A DNA stretch of 64,000 bases, from contig NZ_VSSR01000070.1 of NCBI RefSeq assembly GCF_008123515.1, forward strand, positions 1 through 64,000, given 5' to 3'. The DNA is from Bradyrhizobium cytisi (GTDB taxonomy: Bacteria; Pseudomonadota; Alphaproteobacteria; Rhizobiales; Xanthobacteraceae). Shown here piece after piece: positions 59,495 to 64,000 of this stretch. Positions within the stretch are counted from its first letter, which is position 1. Each line of letters starts with the position of its first letter. The notes beneath the pieces were generated by a model. That model made no database searches and was not told the DNA's origin. It saw only the letters and a program-made list of their open reading frames with translations. Position numbers and translations under genes: made by a program.

Positions 59495-60190
59495 CTACTG
59501 TTTCTGCAACAGCTTGAGCCGGCAGCGTAGCGCCTCGCGGACATGCGCGCGGGCGAGTTGCTCGGCCTTGTCGCCATCGCGTGCGGCGATGGCGTCGATG
59601 ATAGCCTGATGCTCGCCATGGCTGGTCGAGGGGCGCCCCGTCACGATGAAGGTGGTCGGGCCGAGCAGCGCGATCCAGTCCTGCAATTCCCGCGACGCGT
59701 TGTCGAGATAGCGGTTGCGCGCGGCGCGGCAGATGGCTTCGTGAAAGGCGCGGTTGAGCCTTGCCATTTCTCCTGCCATCCCGGCGGCATCGGTCTCGGG
59801 CGCCTCGACAAAGGCCTGCTCGATATCCCTGAGCGCGTGGATCTCCGGCGCAGACGCGTGCTCGGCGGCGAGGCGCGCGGCGGCGCCCTCCATGATCTCA
59901 CGCATGGCGTAGAGCTCGAGCACCTCCGATATGTCGAGGTTGCGGACGATCAGCCCGCGGCCGCCGGCGGGCTCGACGAAGCCGCGTGCCGCGAGACGGC
60001 CCAGAGCTTCGCGCACCGGCGTACGGCTGACCTTGAGGCGCTGGGCGACCTCTTCCTCACGCAGGCGATCGCCGGCGCGGTAGTTGCCGGCCTGGAGCGC
60101 CTCGCAGAGCGAGCGGAACACCGCTTCGCCCAGCGCCACGCCGCCGCCACGTGCGATCGATCCGCCTGCCTTTGCCGGGCGTCTGGCCAT
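59495..60190 (-). CDS. GntR family regulator with FCD domain, probable tcu regulator
   Basis: A 231-residue protein. Residues 20-85 are the GntR winged helix ('ALQAGNYRAGDRLREEEVAQ', 'RLKVSRTPVREALGRLAARG'). Residues 95-225 are the FCD helical effector domain ('EVLELYAMREIMEGAAARLA', 'NRAFHEAICRAARNRYLDNA', 'EHQAIIDAIAARDGDKAEQL'). The start at 60190 begins just before the basic 'RRPAKAGG'. It is divergent from tcuAB with the palindromic site 60257-60268 between them. It probably represses tricarballylate or related tricarboxylate use until the inducer is present. Confidence 0.87.
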   Translation of the reverse strand: MARRPAKAGGSIARGGGVALGEAVFRSLCEALQAGNYRAGDRLREEEVAQRLKVSRTPVREALGRLAARGFVEPAGGRGLIVRNLDISEVLELYAMREIMEGAAARLAAEHASAPEIHALRDIEQAFVEAPETDAAGMAGEMARLNRAFHEAICRAARNRYLDNASRELQDWIALLGPTTFIVTGRPSTSHGEHQAIIDAIAARDGDKAEQLARAHVREALRCRLKLLQKQ

Positions 60191-60256
60191 GAATCCTCGG
60201 GCTCGCAATGCGCATCCTGCCCATGCACAGATGCCGCTTTGCACCAAATGTATATC

Positions 60257-60268
60257 TTTGTATACAAA
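60257..60268. promoter_or_regulatory. palindromic operator for the GntR regulator
   Basis: TTTGTATACAAA is a perfect 12-base palindrome in the space between the divergent GntR gene (start 60190) and tcuA. TTGTATACAA-type palindromes are typical targets of FCD-subfamily GntR proteins in proteobacteria. A second close copy is not obvious. The site would control both genes. Confidence 0.65.
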
Positions 60269-60347
60269 AGTACGCAATGATGGATCGGCTTGACCGGGGC
60301 GGCCCGCGGGCAGAATGTCTCTAACCTCGTCGCATCGGACAGACGGC

Positions 60348-61739
60348 ATGGGCAGCAAATACGATGTGCTGGTGATTGGCGGCGGCAACGCGGCGCTGTG
60401 CGCAGCGATCAGCGCCCGCCGCGGCGGTGCCTCGGTGCTGGTGCTCGAAGGTGCGCCAAAGTTCTATCGCGGCGGCAACACCCGTCACACCCGCAACATG
60501 CGTTGCGCCCATGACGCCGCGACCGAAATCCTGACCGGTCCCTACACCGAGCAGGAGTTCTGGGAGGATCTCCTGCTCGTCACCGGGGGACAGACCGACG
60601 AGGTGCTCGCCCGCCACATGATCCGGGAGTCCAAGGACATCCTGAACTGGATCGTGGAGCAGGGCGTGCGCTGGCAGCCGTCGCTCGGCGGCACGCTGAG
60701 CCTGGGCCGCACCAACTTGTTTTTCCTCGGCGGCGGCCGTGCGATGCTGAATGCGCTCTATCTCACCGCCGAGCGGCTCGGCGTCGACGTCGAATACGAC
60801 GCCGAGGTCACCGACCTCGTGATCGAGGACGGCATGTTCGTCGCCGCGCGCCTGAAGCGGCCGATCAACGGCGAGACCGAGATCCGCGCGACCTCGCTGG
60901 TCGCCGCGGCCGGCGGGTTCGAGGCCAACATCGAATGGCTGAAGCAATATTGGGGCGAGGCGGCAGACAATTTCCTGATCCGCGGCACGCCCTATAATCG
61001 CGGCTCGATCCTGAAGATGCTGCTCGACAAGGGCGTGCAGGAGGTCGGCGATCCCACCCAGTGCCACGCGGTCGCGATCGACGCCCGCGCGCCGAAATTC
61101 GACGGAGGCATCATCACGCGGCACGACTCCGTCGTGTTCGGCATCGTCGTCAACAAGCATTCGCAGCGCTTCTACGACGAAGGCGAGGACATCTGGCCGA
61201 AGCGTTACGCGATCTGGGGCCGGCTGGTTGCGGCGCAGCCCGACCAGATTGCTTACATCATCTTCGATTCCACTGTCGTCACGAGCTTCATGCCGACGCT
61301 GTTCCCGCCGATCGCCGGGCAGACGATCGCCGAGCTTGCAGCCAAGCTCGACCTCGACCCGGCCGCGTTGGAAAAGACCATCATCGAATTCAACGCCGCC
61401 GTGCGGCCCGGCACTTTCGACCACACCATTCTCGACGATTGCGTGACCGAAGGCATCACGCCGCCCAAGACGCACTGGGCGCGGCGGATCGAGACGCCGC
61501 CTTATCTCGCCTATCCGGTGCGGCCCGGCATCACCTTCACTTATCTCGGCACGCGCGTAGACAAGCAGGCGCGGATGCTGATGGCTGACGGCAAGCCGTC
61601 GGCCAACATGTTCGCCGCCGGCGAGATCATGGCTGGCAACGTGCTCGGCAAGGGGTATGCCGCCGGCATGGGCATGACCATCGGCAGCGTGTTCGGGCGG
61701 ATCGCAGGACGGGAAGCGGCGAAACATGCACGGAACTAG
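60348..61739 (+). CDS. tcuA: FAD-dependent tricarballylate dehydrogenase TcuA
   Basis: A 463-residue flavoprotein of the fumarate reductase/succinate dehydrogenase flavoprotein fold. The FAD start is 'YDVLVIGGGNAALCAAISAR'. Further motifs are 'GGNTRHTRNMRCAHDA', 'LVAAAGGFEANIEWLKQYWG', 'GTPYNRGSILKMLLDKGVQE' and 'GKGYAAGMGMTIGSVFGRIA' at the end. TcuA oxidises tricarballylate to cis-aconitate. ATG 60348 is chosen; ATG 60315 in frame would add 11 residues and both have weak ribosome-binding sites. The stop overlaps the tcuB start by 14 bases. Confidence 0.9.
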   Translation: MGSKYDVLVIGGGNAALCAAISARRGGASVLVLEGAPKFYRGGNTRHTRNMRCAHDAATEILTGPYTEQEFWEDLLLVTGGQTDEVLARHMIRESKDILNWIVEQGVRWQPSLGGTLSLGRTNLFFLGGGRAMLNALYLTAERLGVDVEYDAEVTDLVIEDGMFVAARLKRPINGETEIRATSLVAAAGGFEANIEWLKQYWGEAADNFLIRGTPYNRGSILKMLLDKGVQEVGDPTQCHAVAIDARAPKFDGGIITRHDSVVFGIVVNKHSQRFYDEGEDIWPKRYAIWGRLVAAQPDQIAYIIFDSTVVTSFMPTLFPPIAGQTIAELAAKLDLDPAALEKTIIEFNAAVRPGTFDHTILDDCVTEGITPPKTHWARRIETPPYLAYPVRPGITFTYLGTRVDKQARMLMADGKPSANMFAAGEIMAGNVLGKGYAAGMGMTIGSVFGRIAGREAAKHARN

Positions 61740-62832
61740 AATTTTGGACAAAGCCGACCGTCTGATGACGGTCTGCAATTCCTGCCGCTACTGCGAGGGT
61801 CTTTGCGCAGTGTTTCCCGCGATGGAGATGCGACGCGCCTTCTCCGATGGCGATCTCAACTATCTCGCCAACCTCTGCCATTCCTGCGGTGCCTGCTACG
61901 TCGACTGCCAGTTCTCGCCGCCGCACGAGTTCAACGTCAACGTTCCCCAAACGCTGGCGGTGGCGCGCGCCGAATCCTATGCTGCTTATGCGTGGCCGCA
62001 GGCGCTGTCCGGAGTTTTCGGGCGCAATGGACTCGTCATCAGCATCGTTGCCGCACTCAGCATGGCCGCCTTCATCCTCGGCTTTGCGGCGCTCAACGAC
62101 CGCGGCGTGCTGCTTGGCGTGCACACCGGTCCCGGCGCGTTCTACAAGCTGATGCCGCATAATGCGATGGCCGCATTGTTCAGCGCTGCCTTTCTCTATG
62201 CGATCCTCGCGCTGGTCATGAGCGTTCGCGCGTTCTGGCGCGACATCGGCGCACCGATCGGCGGCCGGCCTGACGGCGGCTCGATATTCCAGGCCATCCG
62301 CGACGCCGGCGAGCTGCGCTATCTCGATGGTGGCGGGGTCGGCTGCTATAATGAGGACGACACGCCGACTGACCGGCGCAAGCTTTTCCATCACCTGACG
62401 TTCTATGGCTTCCTGCTGTGCTTTGCCGCGACCTCGGTCGCCACGCTGTACCACTATCTGCTCGGCCGCGAGGCGCCGTATCCGTGGTGGGATCTGCCGG
62501 TCGTGCTCGGCACGCTCGGCGGCATCGGCCTCGTTGTCGGCCCCATCGGGCTGCTCGTCGCCAAATCGCGCCGCGCGCCCGAGCTTCTCGACGAGACCAG
62601 CTACGGCATGGATGTCGGCTTCATCGCCATGCTGTTCCTGACCGGCCTCACCGGCGTGCTGCTTCTGCTCCTGCGCGAGACCGCCGCCATGGGTCCGCTG
62701 CTGGCGCTGCATCTCGGCGCGGTGTTCGCGCTGTTCATCACCATGCCCTATGGCAAGTTCGTGCATGGCATCTACCGCTTCGCGGCGCTGGTGCGTTACG
62801 CGCAGGAGCGGCGCAGCGAAGCCGGCTCTTGA
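61726..62832 (+). CDS. tcuB: tricarballylate utilization protein TcuB (iron-sulfur membrane protein)
   Basis: A 368-residue protein with two N-terminal [4Fe-4S] type cysteine clusters ('VCNSCRYCEGLCAVFP' and 'LCHSCGACYVDCQFSPPHEF') followed by about six membrane helices ('LVISIVAALSMAAFILGFAA', 'ALFSAAFLYAILALVMSV', 'LVVGPIGLLVA', 'FIAMLFLTGLTGVLLLLL'). TcuB reoxidises the TcuA flavin and passes electrons to the membrane quinone pool. It overlaps tcuA by 14 bases, so the pair is coupled. No TcuC carrier gene is seen in the window. Confidence 0.92.
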   Translation: MHGTRILDKADRLMTVCNSCRYCEGLCAVFPAMEMRRAFSDGDLNYLANLCHSCGACYVDCQFSPPHEFNVNVPQTLAVARAESYAAYAWPQALSGVFGRNGLVISIVAALSMAAFILGFAALNDRGVLLGVHTGPGAFYKLMPHNAMAALFSAAFLYAILALVMSVRAFWRDIGAPIGGRPDGGSIFQAIRDAGELRYLDGGGVGCYNEDDTPTDRRKLFHHLTFYGFLLCFAATSVATLYHYLLGREAPYPWWDLPVVLGTLGGIGLVVGPIGLLVAKSRRAPELLDETSYGMDVGFIAMLFLTGLTGVLLLLLRETAAMGPLLALHLGAVFALFITMPYGKFVHGIYRFAALVRYAQERRSEAGS

Positions 62833-62835
62833 GAT

Positions 62836-63525
62836 TCAAGCAGAATGGAAGCGGCCGTCGTGCAGAAACGCGATCGTCTGCTCGATCGCTGCGGCGTGAC
62901 GCGGCAGGCCGGTATGCGATGCCTTGACGACGACGTGGTCGGCCATGCCAGCCAGCTTCGCGCTCGCAACCGAAACCCGTCCGTCGTTGGGGCGTGGCAG
63001 AACAAAGGCCGACGCGATCGGCGCGATGGTGCGGCATCCGGCGATGATACCAATCGCATAATCGGGTGACGGCAGGTCGGCGAGCACCGGGTCCTGGGTG
63101 GTGGTCAGCTGCAGGCCGGCCGGGCCGAAAGCGGCACGGTAGAGTGACAGGTCTTTCAGGAGATCGGCGACCTCGCTGCCGCCATTGGGCGTGCCCAGCA
63201 TCACGACGCGGCCAAGCCGCACCGGCCGGTATCGCGCGATGTAAACCCGCGTCAGCAGTCCGCCCATGGAATGGGCGACGAAGTGGATCGCGCCCTCGCA
63301 TTGTTCGGCAAATGCGGCGATCGGCGCCTGGATCTCCTCCGCGAGTGCCTCAAGCGGCTTCTTGCGGCTGGAATAGTCGAGATTGAGCGTCGCGAAGCCG
63401 CGACGCTGAAGCGCTCGATCGAGCCTCTTCAGCGTCCAGGAGCCGACGCCGATGCCATGCAGCAGCACCACACCGTCGCACAGCGCATGCGCTGGTGCGA
63501 CGGCGGTGGGCTGCGTGTCAGGCAA
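62836..63525 (-). CDS. alpha/beta hydrolase (lipase/esterase-like)
   Basis: A 229-residue alpha/beta hydrolase. The nucleophile elbow is 'FVAHSMGGLLTRVY' with Ser in GHSxG-like form (AHSMG), preceded by the oxyanion strand 'GVVLLHGIGVGSWTLKRLDR'. Candidate Asp and His are in 'RPNDGRVSVASAKLA' and 'VKASHTGLPRHAAA'. TTG 63525 is proposed as start since it overlaps the upstream gene stop; ATG 63582 would overlap by 65 bases and encodes unlikely N-terminal residues. It converges with tcuB, 3 bases from its stop. Probably acts on lipids, given the Aas neighbour. Confidence 0.75.
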   Translation of the reverse strand: MPDTQPTAVAPAHALCDGVVLLHGIGVGSWTLKRLDRALQRRGFATLNLDYSSRKKPLEALAEEIQAPIAAFAEQCEGAIHFVAHSMGGLLTRVYIARYRPVRLGRVVMLGTPNGGSEVADLLKDLSLYRAAFGPAGLQLTTTQDPVLADLPSPDYAIGIIAGCRTIAPIASAFVLPRPNDGRVSVASAKLAGMADHVVVKASHTGLPRHAAAIEQTIAFLHDGRFHSA

Positions 63526-64000
63526 CTTCGCGCTCCGATGCTGCCGTTGCCTGCTCGCGGGCCATCGTCGTTGCCGTAACATAGTCGGTCTTGCCGGTGC
63601 CGAGCAGCGGCACCTTGTCGACCACCATGATCGTCGCGGGGACCGTCAGCTCGGAGGCGCCGATCGCCTTGGCCTGGGCCTGCATCGTGCTGCGCTCGGC
63701 ATTCTTCTCCGTCGTCAGCAACACGATGCGCTCGCCCTTGCGCTGGTCGGGGATCGACACCGCGACCGATACGGCCTGCGGCCACAGCGTCGTCGCGATG
63801 CTCTCGACCGCCGACAGCGAGACCATTTCGCCTGCGATCTTGGCAAAGCGCTTGGCGCGGCCCTTGATGGTGATGAAGCCGGCCGCGTCGATCGCCACGA
63901 TGTCGCCGGTGTCGTGCCAGCCCTCGGCAAGCGGCTCGAGCACGCCGGGATTTTCGGCCCTGAGGTAGCCGAGCATCACGTTCGGTCCGCGCACCGAGAG
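63518..64000 (-). CDS. aas: acyl-activating enzyme C-terminal part, Aas-type (cut by the right edge)
   Basis: Only the last about 160 residues are in the window; the 5' end lies beyond 64000. The pattern is the C-terminal half of an AMP-dependent acyl-ACP/CoA synthetase: 'VRGPNVMLGYLRAENPGVLE', 'GWHDTGDIVAIDAAGFITIK', 'GRAKRFAKIAGEMVSLSAVE', 'PLLGTGKTDYVTAT' (catalytic Lys in the A10 motif). The particular 'GRAKRFAKIAGEMVSL' and 'LGTGKTDY' forms are those of bifunctional acyl-[ACP]-phospholipid O-acyltransferase. It recycles lysophospholipids at the inner membrane. The hydrolase start overlaps its stop. Confidence 0.8.
   Translation of the reverse strand, partial: LSVRGPNVMLGYLRAENPGVLEPLAEGWHDTGDIVAIDAAGFITIKGRAKRFAKIAGEMVSLSAVESIATTLWPQAVSVAVSIPDQRKGERIVLLTTEKNAERSTMQAQAKAIGASELTVPATIMVVDKVPLLGTGKTDYVTATTMAREQATAASEREVA

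Overview
The window looks like a chromosomal segment of a Bradyrhizobium-type alphaproteobacterium (order Rhizobiales). Reasons: GC-rich coding with strong third-position G/C, a CtrA/SciP/FlbD-style flagellar locus, many orphan solute-binding proteins of the TctC, TAXI and LivK types, an ssu sulfonate operon, and a dispersed intergenic repeat present in three copies. No search could be run. Names rest on reading conserved motifs and on gene order.

Left part (1-16 kb). The window opens with the end of a MmgE/PrpD gene, a DUF1127 protein and a DUF3237 protein. A tight three-gene set follows: class I mannose-6-phosphate isomerase, a GT4 glycosyltransferase with a large C-terminal helical domain, and a GH130-like mannoside enzyme. 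It looks like a small mannose-glycan module. Next come a cytochrome P450 and a sulfonate operon (two tandem ssuA genes, ssuD, ssuC, ssuB and a flavin reductase) with several stop/start overlaps, then an M20 peptidase.

15.5-23.8 kb is flagellar and runs on the minus strand: fliK-flgD, sciP, then fliF-fliG-fliH-fliN-flbD. A CtrA-like box lies upstream of fliF. From 24 to 26.4 kb are mnmA, a SAM methyltransferase and a small secreted protein.

26.6-37.9 kb is an accessory region between two convergent tRNA genes that both carry the CAU anticodon: elongator tRNA-Met on the plus strand and tRNA-Ile2 on the minus strand. Each has a site-specific recombinase abutting its 3' end, a large serine recombinase on the left and a tyrosine integrase on the right. 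Between them lie 3' halves of tRNA-Lys(CTT) and tRNA-Gln(TTG), a degenerate inverted copy of the tRNA-Met end, a broken glnS tail, a truncated acyl-CoA dehydrogenase, an IclR regulator, an enoyl-CoA hydratase, an NTF2-like protein and a DUF4365 nuclease-like protein. It reads as a repeatedly used integration hotspot.

38-41.5 kb holds three solute-binding proteins of three transporter classes without membrane partners. 41.6-58.8 kb is a molybdenum/tungsten cofactor and formate cluster: an HTH-PBP regulator, a TupA-like tungstate-binding protein, a MoeA-like protein, a MoeA-PBP fusion, a NicC-like flavin monooxygenase, mobA, fdhD, mobB, moeA, a TusA-like protein, an oxalate/formate-type MFS carrier, and a two-subunit NAD-linked formate dehydrogenase (fdsB with fused NuoE/NuoF parts, then fdsA). 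The presence of tungstate-type binding proteins suggests that the enzyme may use tungsten.

59-64 kb carries ybaK, a GntR regulator divergent from tcuA-tcuB (tricarballylate oxidation) with a palindromic operator between them, an alpha/beta hydrolase and the C-terminal part of an Aas-type acyl-activating enzyme that runs off the right edge.
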